Positions 19,314 through 29,057 are shown, counted from the stretch's first letter. The stretch: DNA of 64,000 nucleotides from Pseudomonas mohnii (GCF_900105115.1 NZ_FNRV01000001.1:3085501-3149500); one strand, 5' to 3'. The notes: a model not told the origin generated them from the sequence alone. Made by a program: numbers and translations.

Positions 19314-19679
19314 CTACCGCCCCTGACCGCGCCGCAACAACTTGCGCACCCGCGCCACCAGCTCACTCACCGCGAACGGCTTGAGCAGGTAGTCATCTTC
19401 ATGCAGCTCCAACCCGCGCAGGCGATCCTCGATGCCATCCCTGGTGGTGAGGAGCAGCACCGGCGTTTCACCGAGCTTGCGGATCTGCTGCAGCAACTGC
19501 CAGCCATTGAGCCCCGGCAGCATGACGTCGAGGATGATCAGTTCGTATTCGCCGGACTCGATGAAGCGCCGGCCATCCATCCCGTTGACCGCCACATCCA
19601 CCGCATAACTGGCCTCGCTCAAGCCATTGGCCAGGTGTTTGGCGGTCTCCGGTTCGTCTTCCACTAACAGCACACGCAT
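19314..19679 (-). CDS. Receiver-only response regulator (OmpR/CopR-like, no DNA-binding domain)
   Basis: A 121-residue phosphoacceptor domain: acidic pair ED at residues 8-9 (LLVEDEPET), phosphorylated Asp in LIILDVMLPGLNGW, Thr switch in LLLTTRDG, and Lys in YLLKPFAVSEL. The sequence is closest to heavy-metal type OmpR-family receivers (CopR/IrlR), but it ends right after the receiver at VRKLLRRGQGR. The usual winged-helix output domain of about 100 residues is absent, and a REPIN follows 30 bases later. No histidine kinase is adjacent. The start at 19679 has GAGGT. Confidence 0.85.
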   Translation of the reverse strand: MRVLLVEDEPETAKHLANGLSEASYAVDVAVNGMDGRRFIESGEYELIILDVMLPGLNGWQLLQQIRKLGETPVLLLTTRDGIEDRLRGLELHEDDYLLKPFAVSELVARVRKLLRRGQGR

Positions 19680-19736
19680 GGCACACCTCAATTGTCGTCC
19701 TCACAGGCTAAGCGTGTTCGGGGATAAAGCCCACCT

Positions 19737-20423
19737 TTAAAAGATCGCCAACGCCCGCAACCGTTCGATATCGAGGATTTCGATCTCGCCGTAGCCCAGA
19801 CTCACAATCCCCTGCCCCTGCAGATCCTTGAGCATTTGATTGGTGGTTTGGCGCGACAACGACAACATGGAAGCCAGTTGCTCCTGGGGCAGTTGCAGGA
19901 GCCGGCGCGGCGGGTCGATCTCGCCATAGCCGTGGGCGATCATCAGCAAGCGATGGGCCAGCCGTGTCGGGGCGGGCATCAGGCTCAGCTGTTCGAGGTG
20001 GATGAAGGTCAGGCGCAGTTTCTGACTCATGAGCAAGGCCAGTTGCCGCCAGTACTCCGGTTGTTCGTCGAGCAATGTCAGCAGCGCCGTTTGCGGGATG
20101 TGCAACAGGGTGCAGTTGCCCAGGCCATACGCATCGTGGGTGCGCGCCTGGCCATCGAACAGACAGATCTCGCCGAACCAGTGCGGCGCCTCCACCAGAC
20201 TGAGCAACGCTTCCTTGCCTTGCTCGCTGACCGCGCCAATGCGCACGGCACCTTCGAGCACCGCGTACAGACCACAGGGCGGATCACCACGCTTGAACAA
20301 GCGCTGGCCCGGCGACAGGCGCCGAACCCTGGCGGCGGCCAGCAGACTATCCTGCAAGGTAACAGGCAGATGGCTGAACCACTGACCGTGCATCAAGCGT
20401 GGACGCCAGACCTGCATATCCAT
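19737..20423 (-). CDS. Crp/Fnr-family transcriptional regulator
   Basis: A 228-residue protein with a cyclic-nucleotide-binding fold (about 20-130: GLYAVLEGAVRIGAVSEQGKEALLSLVEAPHWFGEICLFDG) and an HTH_Crp at about 155-220 (LPQEQLASMLSLSRQTTNQMLKDL). There is no N-terminal cysteine cluster, so it is not an Fnr-type iron-sulfur sensor. The ATG at 20423 with TAGGAG is chosen over longer open sequence to 20636. It is divergent from the Mpo1-like gene, 84 bases away. Confidence 0.85.
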   Translation of the reverse strand: MDMQVWRPRLMHGQWFSHLPVTLQDSLLAAARVRRLSPGQRLFKRGDPPCGLYAVLEGAVRIGAVSEQGKEALLSLVEAPHWFGEICLFDGQARTHDAYGLGNCTLLHIPQTALLTLLDEQPEYWRQLALLMSQKLRLTFIHLEQLSLMPAPTRLAHRLLMIAHGYGEIDPPRRLLQLPQEQLASMLSLSRQTTNQMLKDLQGQGIVSLGYGEIEILDIERLRALAIF

Positions 20424-20507
20424 GAAAACTCCTAGAGATTGTCGCTTGGCTGACAGAGTGAGAAATGGCCCCGGGGCAAGATCAATCACCCTACAGGAGG
20501 AATAACA

Positions 20508-21026
20508 ATGAAAAGCCTCGTTGACCATCTCAGTCAATACGCCACTTACCACCGTGACCCGCGCAACATCGCCACCCACTTCATAGGCATTCCGCTGATT
20601 GTGGTGGCGGTGGCGGTGCTGCTGTCTCGTCCGCAATGGGCCGGGGGCTGGCTTTCTCCGGCGGTGCTGGTGTCACTGCTTTCGGCGTGGTTTTACCTGC
20701 GGCTGGAATTGCGCCTTGGTGTGCTGATGACGGTATTGCTGGGGCTGTGTGCCTGGGCCGGGCATGCGCTGGCGCAGCAAAGCACAGGGGTCTGGCTCGC
20801 CACCGGCGTCGGAATGTTTGTAGTGGGTTGGGCGATTCAGTTTGTTGGCCATCACTACGAAGGGCGCAAACCGGCGTTCGTCGATGACGTCACGGGGTTG
20901 ATTGTCGGGCCGTTGTTTGTGGTGGCGGAACTGGCATTCCTGCTGGGGATGCGCCATGAGCTGAAAGAGCAGATCGAAGTGCGGGCGGGGGGTGTGCGGG
21001 TCAATCCGAAGCGTGCGGCTGTCTAG
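20508..21026 (+). CDS. Mpo1-like (DUF962) membrane protein
   Basis: A 172-residue protein of the DUF962/Mpo1 family. It has the family N-terminus with HLSQYATYHRDPRNIATHFIGIP and a second motif IQFVGHHYEGRKPAF, with His residues that bind iron in yeast Mpo1, a 2-hydroxy fatty acid dioxygenase. Four membrane segments are visible. The start follows CAGGAGGAA, a very strong ribosome site. Its role in Pseudomonas is unproven. Confidence 0.85.
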   Translation: MKSLVDHLSQYATYHRDPRNIATHFIGIPLIVVAVAVLLSRPQWAGGWLSPAVLVSLLSAWFYLRLELRLGVLMTVLLGLCAWAGHALAQQSTGVWLATGVGMFVVGWAIQFVGHHYEGRKPAFVDDVTGLIVGPLFVVAELAFLLGMRHELKEQIEVRAGGVRVNPKRAAV

Positions 21027-21033
21027 GCCGCAA

Positions 21034-21106
21034 TCGCCAGCAGGCTGGCTCCCACAAGGGATTTGTGTCGATCACAGATCCAGAGTGGGAGCCAGCCTGC
21101 TGGCGA
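21034..21106. repeat. REPIN: inverted REP pair, CCAGCCTGCTGGCGA variant
   Basis: Inverted copies of a distinct REP variant (GTGGGAGCCAGCCTGCTGGC) lie between the convergent Mpo1-like and cysA genes. Confidence 0.8.
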
Positions 21107-21116
21107 TGCTTTTGCT

Positions 21117-22106
21117 TCAGAGGTTGGCGACTTTCTGCCAGACCTTCGGCTTGAAGAACAACGTCTCGCCCTTCGCCAGCCCAATCAGGCTGTCGTGGTC
21201 CTTCACCACTTCGGCTTCGATCAGATCGCTCTGCCCCTCAACCTTCAACGTCACCCGCGTCGTCGCGCCCAATGGACGGATATCGCGCACCTCGGCGGCA
21301 TGGTGATCTTCCAGTTCATGCCGTGACAGCGACACTTCATGCGGACGGAACAGCACGTGATTGTCTTCGCCCAGATGCAGACGGTTCGAATCGCCGAGGA
21401 AGTGATAAACGAAATCGCTGGCCGGGTTTTCGTAAACGTCGCCCGGTGAGCCGATCTGCTCGATCACGCCTTTGTTCATCACCACGATGCGGTCGGCGAC
21501 TTCCATTGCTTCTTCCTGGTCGTGGGTCACGAACACCGAGGTCAGGTTGATGTCTTCGTGCAGGCGCGCCAGCCAGCGGCGCAGCTCTTTGCGGACCTTG
21601 GCGTCAAGGGCGCCGAACGGTTCGTCGAGCAGCAGTACTTTTGGCTCTACCGCCAGGGCACGGGCCAGGGCGATCCGCTGGCGCTGGCCACCGGACAGTT
21701 GTTCCGGGTAGCGATCCGCCAGCCAATCCAGCTGCACCATGTTCAACAGTTCGTGGACCTTGGTCGCAATCTGGCTTTCGCTCGGGCGCTGGTTCTTGGG
21801 CTTCATGCGTAGGCCGAACGCGACGTTGTCGAACACCGTCATGTGGCGGAACAAGGCGTAGTGCTGGAACACGAAACCGACGTTGCGATCACGCACGTCA
21901 TGACCGGAAACGTCTTCGCCGTGGAACACAATGTTGCCCTGGTCCGGGGTTTCCAGCCCGGCGATGATCCGCAGCAGCGTGGTCTTGCCACAGCCAGACG
22001 GGCCGAGCAGCGCCACCAGCTCACCGCTGTGGATGTCCAGGCTGATGTTGTCCAGCGCCTTGAACGCATTGAAATTCTTGCTGACGTTACGCACTTCGAT
22101 CGACAT
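21117..22106 (-). CDS. cysA: Sulfate/thiosulfate ABC transporter ATP-binding protein CysA
   Basis: A 329-residue ABC ATPase. Walker A is GPSGCGKTT (about 34-42), the signature is LSGGQRQR, Walker B is [14 protein letters not shown], and the switch is [11 protein letters not shown]-terminal TOBE-like regulatory domain runs from about 235. The start follows GGAGG. It is the last gene of sbp-cysT-cysW-cysA and powers sulfate import. Confidence 0.95.
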   Translation of the reverse strand: MSIEVRNVSKNFNAFKALDNISLDIHSGELVALLGPSGCGKTTLLRIIAGLETPDQGNIVFHGEDVSGHDVRDRNVGFVFQHYALFRHMTVFDNVAFGLRMKPKNQRPSESQIATKVHELLNMVQLDWLADRYPEQLSGGQRQRIALARALAVEPKVLLLDEPFGALDAKVRKELRRWLARLHEDINLTSVFVTHDQEEAMEVADRIVVMNKGVIEQIGSPGDVYENPASDFVYHFLGDSNRLHLGEDNHVLFRPHEVSLSRHELEDHHAAEVRDIRPLGATTRVTLKVEGQSDLIEAEVVKDHDSLIGLAKGETLFFKPKVWQKVANL

Positions 22107-22109
22107 GAG

Positions 22110-22979
22110 TTATTCCTCCGCGGCGCTGGCGCGCAGGCGGTTAATACGGTTTTCGCTCCACTGCTTGAGCAGCAGGATGAAGAGCGCCAGGATCAGCAAC
22201 AGGCTCGCCACGGCGAACGCGGCCACGTGGTTGTATTCGTTGTAGAGGATCTCGACGTGCAGCGGCAAAGTGTTGGTCACCCCGCGAATGTGCCCGGAAA
22301 CCACCGACACCGCACCGAATTCACCCATGGCCCGCGCAGTACACAACACCACGCCGTAGATCAGGCCCCATTTGATGTTGGGCACCGTGACGTGCCAGAA
22401 CATCTGCCAGCCATTGGCCCCGAGCAAACGTGCGGCCTCTTCTTCCTGGGTGCCCTGCTCCTGCATCAGCGGGATCAGCTCGCGCGCCACGAACGGCACG
22501 GTGACGAAAATCGTCGCCAGCACGATGCCCGGCAAGGCGAAGACAATCTGGATGTCGTGATCCTGCAACCAGGGGCCGAACAGCCCTTGGGCGCCGAACA
22601 TCAGTACGTAGACCAGACCGGCGATCACCGGCGACACCGAGAACGGCAGGTCGATCAGCGTGACCAGCATGCTCTTGCCACGGAACGAGTACTTGCTCAC
22701 GCACCAGGCCGCGCTCACACCGAACACCAGGTTCAGCGGCACCGAAATCAGCACGGCGATCACCGTGAGTTTCAGCGCGGACAGCGCGTCCGGTTCAAAA
22801 ATCGCGGTGAAGAACGCACCCAGGCCATTCTTCAGGCCCTGGGACACCACGATGAACAGCGGCAGTAGCAGGAACAGCGTAAAAACCAGCCAGCCAAGGC
22901 CGATCAAGATTCGCCGCGAAGTCGCACTGCCACGACGGGCTGCGTTCGAGGAAGCGGCAGCAATGGACGATTGGGACAT
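22110..22979 (-). CDS. cysW: Sulfate ABC transporter permease CysW
   Basis: A 289-residue inner-membrane permease with six hydrophobic segments and the EAA loop [27 protein letters not shown]. It pairs with CysT to form the channel. GGAGG precedes the ATG. It lies three bases upstream of cysA and 12 bases after cysT. Confidence 0.95.
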   Translation of the reverse strand: MSQSSIAAASSNAARRGSATSRRILIGLGWLVFTLFLLLPLFIVVSQGLKNGLGAFFTAIFEPDALSALKLTVIAVLISVPLNLVFGVSAAWCVSKYSFRGKSMLVTLIDLPFSVSPVIAGLVYVLMFGAQGLFGPWLQDHDIQIVFALPGIVLATIFVTVPFVARELIPLMQEQGTQEEEAARLLGANGWQMFWHVTVPNIKWGLIYGVVLCTARAMGEFGAVSVVSGHIRGVTNTLPLHVEILYNEYNHVAAFAVASLLLILALFILLLKQWSENRINRLRASAAEE

Positions 22980-22991
22980 GTGTGCGCCTCC

Positions 22992-23810
22992 TTATGGGGT
23001 TTCGATGCGTCGCTGCAACAGGTTGATCAGCAGCAACAGGACGAAGGAAACCACCAGCATCAATACGCCAATGGAGGTAGCGCCGGTGTAATCGTACTGG
23101 TCGAGCTTGACCATGATCAGCAGCGGCAGGATCTCGGTTTTCATCGGCATGTTCCCGGCGATGAAAATCACCGAACCGTACTCGCCGACCCCACGGGCAA
23201 AGGCCAGGGCAAAACCGGTGAGCCAGGCTGGCAACAATGCCGGCACCAGGATATGGCGGAAAACCTGCAACGGTTTTGCTCCCAGGCATGCCGCCGCTTC
23301 TTCCACTTCACGAGGAATATCAGCCAGTACAGGTTGTACGGTACGTACTACGAATGGAAGTGTCACAAAAGTGAGGGCAAGGGTGATGCCGAGGGGGGTG
23401 TAGGCGATCTTGAACCCCAGATCCGCTGCGAACTGACCCACCAGACCGGTGGGGGTGTACAACGCGGTCAACGCAATACCGGCCACGGCCGTGGGCAATG
23501 CAAACGGCAAGTCGATCATTGCATCGATGACTTTGCGCCCGGGGAAGGTATAGCGCACCAGCACCCAGGCCAGCAGCGTGCCGATGATGCCGTTGATAAT
23601 CGCGGCGTACAGCGCGGTGCCGAAGCTGAGCTTCAACGCCGACAGCACCCGTGGTGCCGAGATGATTGCCCAGAACTGATCCCAGGTGAGTTGAGCGGCA
23701 TGCACGAACATCGCCGCCAGTGGTATGAGCACAATCAGGCTGAGGTACACCAAGGTGTAGCCCAGCGTCAGCCCGAAGCCGGGTATGACGGGGGAGATAC
23801 GACGCGACAT
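22992..23810 (-). CDS. cysT: Sulfate ABC transporter permease CysT (CysU)
   Basis: A 272-residue permease with six membrane segments and the EAA loop VEEAAACLGAKPLQVFRHILVPALL. The start follows AAGGA. It is separated from sbp by a REPIN, which may allow unequal expression of binding protein and channel. Confidence 0.95.
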   Translation of the reverse strand: MSRRISPVIPGFGLTLGYTLVYLSLIVLIPLAAMFVHAAQLTWDQFWAIISAPRVLSALKLSFGTALYAAIINGIIGTLLAWVLVRYTFPGRKVIDAMIDLPFALPTAVAGIALTALYTPTGLVGQFAADLGFKIAYTPLGITLALTFVTLPFVVRTVQPVLADIPREVEEAAACLGAKPLQVFRHILVPALLPAWLTGFALAFARGVGEYGSVIFIAGNMPMKTEILPLLIMVKLDQYDYTGATSIGVLMLVVSFVLLLLINLLQRRIETP

Positions 23811-23838
23811 AAAAGTCCTTGGTTAAAAACGCATCAAT

Positions 23839-23926
23839 GTGGGAGCGAGCCTGCTCGCGAAGAGGCCATATCAGTCAACATCCAAATCGCCTGATCCACC
23901 GCCTTCGCGAGCGAGCTCGCCCTCAC
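23839..23926. repeat. REPIN inside the sbp-cysT operon
   Basis: Inverted REP copies (GTGGGAGCGAGCCTGCTCGC and partner) in the 155-base gap between sbp and cysT on the same strand. Such hairpins often stabilise the upstream mRNA segment, favouring high sbp expression. Confidence 0.8.
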
Positions 23927-23965
23927 ATGTTTCGTGCCCAGACATCAGGCTCGTTGTCAGTCAGA

Positions 23966-24979
23966 TTACTGCGCCTGGTAAATCTGGTCGAACACGCCAC
24001 CGTCGTTGAAGAATTTCGGTTGCGCGGTTTTCCAGCCGCCGAAGTCTTTATCGATGGTGACCAGCTCCAGTTTCGGGAACTGATTGGCGTACTTGGCGGC
24101 GACATCCTTGTCCCGTGGACGATAGAAGTTTTTCGCCGCGATTTCCTGACCAGCCGGGCTGTACAGGTGCTTGAGATAGGCTTCGGCGATCTGCTCGTTG
24201 CCCTTTTTCTCGGCGTTCTTGTCGACGACGGCCACCGGAGGCTCGGCGAGGATCGACAGTGAAGGCACGACGATGTCGAATTTGTCGGCGCCGCCATCTT
24301 CTTTCAGCGCCAGGAAGGCTTCGTTTTCCCAGGCCAGCAACACGTCACCCTGACCGTTGTTGACGAAGGTGATGGTCGAACCGCGAGCACCGGTGTCCAG
24401 CACAGGCACGTGCTTGAACAAAGTTTGCACGTATTCCTTGGCTTTGGCTTCGTCGCCGCCGTTGGCTTTCAGGCCGTAGGCCCAGGCAGCGAGGAAGTTC
24501 CAGCGTGCACCGCCGGAGGTTTTCGGGTTCGGCGTGATTACCGATACGTCGTTCTTGATCAGGTCGCCCCAGTCCTTGATGCCTTTAGGGTTGCCCTTGC
24601 GCACCAGGAACACGATGGTCGAGGTGTAAGGCGTGCTCGCCTCCGGCAGGCGTTTTTGCCAGTCGACGGGCAGTGTCTTGCCAAGCTTGGCGATTTCATC
24701 GATATCACCGGCCAGGGCCAGGGTGACGACGTCGGCACGCAGACCGTCGATCACCGCCCGACCCTGCTTGCCCGAACCACCGTGGGACTGCTGGATCTTC
24801 ACGCTGTCGCCAGCATGGTCCTTCTGCCAGAACTTGATGAACTCGGCGTTGTAGTCCTGATACAGCTCACGGGTCGGGTCGTACGACACGTTGAGCAACT
24901 CGTAATCCTTGGCAACCGCAGAACCCGCAAAAAGGGCACTGGCCAGGGCGGCCAAAGCGAACTGACGAATCGACGACAT
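23966..24979 (-). CDS. sbp: Periplasmic sulfate-binding protein Sbp
   Basis: A 337-residue solute-binding protein with a signal peptide ([17 protein letters not shown], cleavage near residue 23). It has the Sbp/CysP features [34 protein letters not shown] and [19 protein letters not shown]. The start follows AGGAG. It is the first transport gene after oscA and serves the cysTWA channel. Confidence 0.95.
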   Translation of the reverse strand: MSSIRQFALAALASALFAGSAVAKDYELLNVSYDPTRELYQDYNAEFIKFWQKDHAGDSVKIQQSHGGSGKQGRAVIDGLRADVVTLALAGDIDEIAKLGKTLPVDWQKRLPEASTPYTSTIVFLVRKGNPKGIKDWGDLIKNDVSVITPNPKTSGGARWNFLAAWAYGLKANGGDEAKAKEYVQTLFKHVPVLDTGARGSTITFVNNGQGDVLLAWENEAFLALKEDGGADKFDIVVPSLSILAEPPVAVVDKNAEKKGNEQIAEAYLKHLYSPAGQEIAAKNFYRPRDKDVAAKYANQFPKLELVTIDKDFGGWKTAQPKFFNDGGVFDQIYQAQ

Positions 24980-25042
24980 GGTGAAAGCTCCTGGAATTCT
25001 TGGGTATTGGCTTTTTTATGATCTGGAATCGGATGCTTGCTC

Positions 25043-25109
25043 AAAGATCGCAGCCTGCGGCAGCTCCCACACAATCCCCCACAAGAACTGCCGCAGGCTG
25101 TGATCTTTT
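25043..25109. repeat. Long inverted repeat between oscA and sbp (second repeat family)
   Basis: AAAGATCGCAGCCTGCGGCAG pairs with CTGCCGCAGGCTGTGATCTT across about 25 bases. This is a different Pseudomonas repeat family from the REP doublets. It ends 12 bases past the oscA stop on the minus strand and could act as an attenuator between oscA and sbp. Confidence 0.75.
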
Positions 25110-25120
25110 GATTTTTCGCT

Positions 25121-25303
25121 TCAGCCCGGTTTGTTTCCCGGGTTCTGCAGGCGGAATTTTTCTTTGCGTTCGATCTGAACCACCTGGGCGTTGTGGACGG
25201 TGATTTCCACTGCGCCAAAACGCAGATCGCGCAGGGCGCTCTGGATTTCACGCAGGATGGTTGCTTCGTCCTGGCCGTCAACGCTACGTAGAGATGCGCT
25301 CAT
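25121..25303 (-). CDS. oscA: OscA-like small protein (DUF2292)
   Basis: A 60-residue protein with the DUF2292/YezD core ILREIQSALRDLRFGAVEITVHNAQVVQIERKEKFR. OscA is linked to growth on organosulfur compounds and to chromate tolerance in Pseudomonas, and is typically found directly before sbp, as here. The biochemical role is unknown. It probably responds to sulfur starvation. Confidence 0.9.
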   Translation of the reverse strand: MSASLRSVDGQDEATILREIQSALRDLRFGAVEITVHNAQVVQIERKEKFRLQNPGNKPG

Positions 25304-25385
25304 GGTGCTGCTCCTTCGACTGAGAGGTTGCCTGGCAGTGGCGGCACTGCTTGCGGCGTGAGACCAATAGTAGAGAGGCGCAGAT

Positions 25386-25410
25386 ATTCTTAAAAAGACT
25401 ATTTAAGAAT
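25386..25410. promoter_or_regulatory. Perfect 9-base inverted repeat upstream of oscA
   Basis: ATTCTTAAA and TTTAAGAAT are separated by seven bases, 83 bases before the oscA start. The arm resembles the ATTCTTTAAAG part of the receptor upstream element at 6349, making it a candidate CysB-type operator. Confidence 0.45.
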
Positions 25411-25470
25411 GTTTATATAACCAAAAGAAATTATTTGATGGGGCAAGGGTTTGCAGGGGGAGGGAATTCT

Positions 25471-25568
25471 GTAGGAGCACGCTTGCTCGCGATGGACGCG
25501 AATGAAAACCAGGACTGCCTAGATGAACGCGGCGTTCCTGCCACCCTCGCGAGCAAGCTCGCTCCTAC
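25471..25568. repeat. REPIN: inverted REP pair, CGCTTGCTCGCGA variant
   Basis: Inverted REP copies with GTAGGAGCACGCTTGCTCGC on the left and its partner on the right, between the GGDEF-EAL gene end and oscA. Confidence 0.8.
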
Positions 25569-25588
25569 AGGTTTTGCGCAACAGACGC

Positions 25589-27520
25589 TTAACCGATTGC
25601 CGGTGCATGCGCCCAATTCAGTTGCCCAGGAGGCACCGGCCGCCCGAACCAATACCCCTGGCCCAGATGGCTGCCAAGCTCAAGCAGGAGCGCCGCCTGT
25701 TCGACCTGCTCGATCCCCTCGGCCTGCACCTGCATTCCCATGCTGTGCGCCAGGGCAATGATCACCCGCACAATGGCTCCGTCGTCTTCGTCCCCCGGCA
25801 GCCCGGCGACAAAACCCTGATCGATCTTGAGCTTCTGCACCGGCAGGCGCTTGAGCCGCAGCAGCGACGAATAACCGGTGCCGAAGTCATCGATGGCCAG
25901 GCGCACCCCCAATTCGCGCAATCGGTGCATTTGCTCAAGCGCGACCTCCGGGTCTTCCATCACCGCGCTCTCAGTGACCTCCAGTTCCAGATAGGCCGGG
26001 TCCAGTCCGGTGTCACGCAACACCTGAGCCACTTGCTGATACAGCTCACGGCGGGCGAACAGGCGCGATGAGACATTCACCGCGACGAACGACAAGGCCA
26101 CGCCAGCCTGTTGCCACTGGCACATTTGCTGACACGCTTGGCGCATGACCCAGGCGTCGATTTCGGCAATCAGCCCAGTGCGCTCGGCGACGGGAATGAA
26201 CTCTGCCGGCGACACTAATCCGCGCTCCGGATGCTCCCAACGCACCAGCGCCTCGACACCGATCATACGGCTGGTTGGCATGTCATGGATCGGCTGGTAG
26301 TAAACCCGCAATTGCTGCTGCTCCAGCGCGCGGCGCAGCTCGAATGCAAGCTCGACCCGTTGTTGCGCGTGGGCGGTCAGCTCTTCGGTGTAGAGGGCAT
26401 AGCCATTGCGGCCGGCGCTCTTGGCCTTGAACAGCGCCGAGTCGGCGTTGCGCAACAATTGCTCAGCGCTCAAGGCATCGCCGGGAAACAGGCTGATACC
26501 GATGCTGGTGTTGATGAACAGCTGATGCTCGTCGATAAGGAACGGCTCTTTGAGGCCATCGATGATCCGCTGCGCCAGCGCCGCAGCCTGGACCAATTGC
26601 GGACAGCTCTCGGCCAGCACCGCAAACTCATCGCCCCCCAGCCGTGCCAGCGTAATGCCCGGCCCGAACATCGCCGCAAGACGCTCCGCCACCGCTTTGA
26701 GCATGTGATCGCCGATGGTGTGCCCGAGGCTGTCGTTGATCATCTTGAAGTGATCCAGATCGACCATCAGCAGCGCACAGCCGCGCTTTTGAGCCTGCGC
26801 CGAAGTCAACGCCTGCTGGGCGCGATCGGTGAACAGCAAGCGGTTGGGCAGATCGGTCAATGGATCGTGGTGCGCCAGGCGAATCAGTTCGTGTTCGGAG
26901 TTCTTGATCGCGCTGATGTCGGAAAACACGGCCACGAAATGGCTTAGCCGCCCATGATCATCATGAATGAGACGAATCGTCTGCCATTGCGGATAGATTT
27001 CGCCGCTTTTGCGACGGTTCCAGATTTCCCCGCTCCACTCGCCTTTGCTCTGGAGTGTCGCGAACATCGCCTGATAGAAAGCGGCCGGGTGGCGCCCGGA
27101 CTTGAACAGGCTGGGCCTTTGCCCCAGCACTTCCTCACTCTGATAACCGGTGATTTGGATGAAAGCCCGGTTCACATGGACAATCAATCCATCGTGATTG
27201 GTGACCAATACCCCTTCGCGGGTGCAATCGAATACAGCGGCGGCTTGACGCAATCGCTCCCGGTCTTCGCTGCGCTCACGCAATTTGGCGCCGATGCCGA
27301 GACAACGAAGCAATCGCGCCCGGGCAATGAAGATAAACCCGGCACTGATCACCACCCAAGCATAACCGTTGATCAGTTGCCATCGCGAAAGCTCGGCAGA
27401 ATTATCGAAGAAGCTGTTCAATAAATGGCTACTGAACTGCAGCCAGATCATAGAAAGCAAGAGGTAAAGCAGCGCTGCACGCACGGCATAGCGATAGCTG
27501 GCAGACATTAGGCTTTCCAT
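25589..27520 (-). CDS. Membrane PAS-GGDEF-EAL cyclic-di-GMP protein
   Basis: A 643-residue protein. Two membrane segments lie near residues 10-30 and 48-66. A PAS domain follows at about 95-210 (VFDCTREGVLVTNHDGLIVHVNRAF), then GGDEF at about 220-380 with intact RLGGDEF, and EAL at about 395-635 with VEALVRWEHP. Both motif sets look catalytic, so it may make or degrade c-di-GMP. By memory it corresponds to PA0285, which also sits between oscA and desA. The start could be 27520 or an ATG four codons later. Confidence 0.88.
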   Translation of the reverse strand: MESLMSASYRYAVRAALLYLLLSMIWLQFSSHLLNSFFDNSAELSRWQLINGYAWVVISAGFIFIARARLLRCLGIGAKLRERSEDRERLRQAAAVFDCTREGVLVTNHDGLIVHVNRAFIQITGYQSEEVLGQRPSLFKSGRHPAAFYQAMFATLQSKGEWSGEIWNRRKSGEIYPQWQTIRLIHDDHGRLSHFVAVFSDISAIKNSEHELIRLAHHDPLTDLPNRLLFTDRAQQALTSAQAQKRGCALLMVDLDHFKMINDSLGHTIGDHMLKAVAERLAAMFGPGITLARLGGDEFAVLAESCPQLVQAAALAQRIIDGLKEPFLIDEHQLFINTSIGISLFPGDALSAEQLLRNADSALFKAKSAGRNGYALYTEELTAHAQQRVELAFELRRALEQQQLRVYYQPIHDMPTSRMIGVEALVRWEHPERGLVSPAEFIPVAERTGLIAEIDAWVMRQACQQMCQWQQAGVALSFVAVNVSSRLFARRELYQQVAQVLRDTGLDPAYLELEVTESAVMEDPEVALEQMHRLRELGVRLAIDDFGTGYSSLLRLKRLPVQKLKIDQGFVAGLPGDEDDGAIVRVIIALAHSMGMQVQAEGIEQVEQAALLLELGSHLGQGYWFGRPVPPGQLNWAHAPAIG

Positions 27521-27653
27521 ATCCCTGCAAAAAACCGGGATTATAGGCCAAAGTCACATCCAGCCACTCATATCCGAAAGGGCGACTGGTTTTCTCCGTG
27601 GGCTTAGTGATAATGCAACGGCTGTTTTTTCTTTATCGAGGGCCCTATAGCCT

Positions 27654-28838
27654 ATGTGGTACGAAGGTTTTCTCGGCTTGTCGCCCTGGTCATTGGTGGC
27701 AGTCACCCTGCTGATGACCCACGTGACAATCGTCGGCGTCACGGTCTATCTGCACCGTTACTCAGCCCATCGCTCGCTTGAGCTGAATGCCGGCCTGAAA
27801 CATTTTTTCCGTTTCTGGCTGTGGTTGACCACGGCGCAGAACACCCGCGAGTGGACCGCTATCCATCGCAAGCATCACGCTAAATGCGAAACCGTCGATG
27901 ACCCGCACAGCCCGGTCATCAAGGGTCTGTCCACCGTTCTGCGCAAAGGCGCCGAGTTGTACCGCGCCGAAGCGGAAAACCCCGAGACCCTGCGCATCTA
28001 CGGCAAGAACTGCCCCGAAGACTGGATCGAGCGCAATCTCTATACCCCCTTCCCGCTGCTGGGCGTGGCGATCATGGCCGTCATCGACCTGCTGCTGTTC
28101 GGCACCATCGGCATCACCATCTGGGCCGTTCAGATGATGTGGATCCCCGTATGGGCCGCCGGCGTGGTCAATGGCCTGGGCCATGCCATCGGCTACCGCA
28201 ACTTCGAATGCCGTGACGCGGCGACCAATCTGGTGCCCTGGGGCATCCTGATCGGCGGTGAAGAACTGCATAACAACCATCACACCTACCCCAACTCGGC
28301 AAAACTGTCGGTGAAGAAGTGGGAGTTCGATCTGGGCTGGGCCTGGATTCAAGTGTTCAGCTTCCTGCGTCTGGCCAAGGTCCAGCGGGTCGCGCCGATT
28401 GCCCATCGTGTCGAAGGTAAAGGCCACCTGGACATGGACACCGCCATGGCGATCCTCAACAACCGCTTCCAGATCATGGCCCAGTACCGCAAATTGGTGA
28501 TCGGGCCGCTGGTCAAGCAAGAGCTGGAAAAGGTCGATCACTCGGTCCGCCACCAGTTCCACCGCGCCAAGCGCTTGCTTTCGCGCGAAACCAGCCTGCT
28601 GGACGACAAACACCATGTCCGCATCCAGAACATGCTCGAGCACAGCCAGGCGCTGAAGGTCATTTACGAAAAACGCCTGGCCTTGCAGCAGATCTGGGTC
28701 AAGACCAGCTCCAATGGTCACGACATGCTGGCCGCCATCAAGGATTGGGTACACGAAGCCGAAGCCAGCGGGATTCAATCCCTGCGTGACTTCGCCGGCC
28801 AACTCAAAACCTACTCCCTGCGCCCGACCGCTGCCTGA
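27654..28838 (+). CDS. desA: Delta-9 acyl desaturase DesA
   Basis: A 394-residue membrane desaturase, the same length as P. aeruginosa DesA (PA0286). Histidine boxes are HRYSAHR (34-40), HRKHH (71-75) and HNNHH in GGEELHNNHHTYP. Hydrophobic segments lie near 9-32, 48-62 and 125-165. It inserts a double bond into phospholipid acyl chains under aerobic conditions. It is divergent from the PAS-GGDEF-EAL gene with 133 bases between. Confidence 0.93.
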   Translation: MWYEGFLGLSPWSLVAVTLLMTHVTIVGVTVYLHRYSAHRSLELNAGLKHFFRFWLWLTTAQNTREWTAIHRKHHAKCETVDDPHSPVIKGLSTVLRKGAELYRAEAENPETLRIYGKNCPEDWIERNLYTPFPLLGVAIMAVIDLLLFGTIGITIWAVQMMWIPVWAAGVVNGLGHAIGYRNFECRDAATNLVPWGILIGGEELHNNHHTYPNSAKLSVKKWEFDLGWAWIQVFSFLRLAKVQRVAPIAHRVEGKGHLDMDTAMAILNNRFQIMAQYRKLVIGPLVKQELEKVDHSVRHQFHRAKRLLSRETSLLDDKHHVRIQNMLEHSQALKVIYEKRLALQQIWVKTSSNGHDMLAAIKDWVHEAEASGIQSLRDFAGQLKTYSLRPTAA

Positions 28839-28871
28839 CGGTGGCGGCGGCTGCGCAGCAGACGCAAAATC

Positions 28872-28905
28872 GGCGACGCGTTTTAATCGAATAAAAAGCG
28901 TCGCC
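28872..28905 (+). terminator. Hairpin downstream of desA
   Basis: GGCGACGC pairs with GCGTCGCC across an AT-rich loop, 34 bases past the desA stop. No T-run follows, so it is a weak terminator or mRNA-stabilising hairpin. A partial REP sequence follows at about 28915-28940. Confidence 0.4.
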
Positions 28906-29057
28906 AATACCGCCCAGCGGGAGCAAGCTCCCTCGCCACAAAAATGTGGGAACTTCGCTTCAAATCGTCCCTCTCAAAGACACTTCGCCACCCAGGCGGG
29001 CTTCGTTGTGGCCGCTTTCGAATCCAAAGCGGCGCACGCCCTTTGAGATGTGTACCC

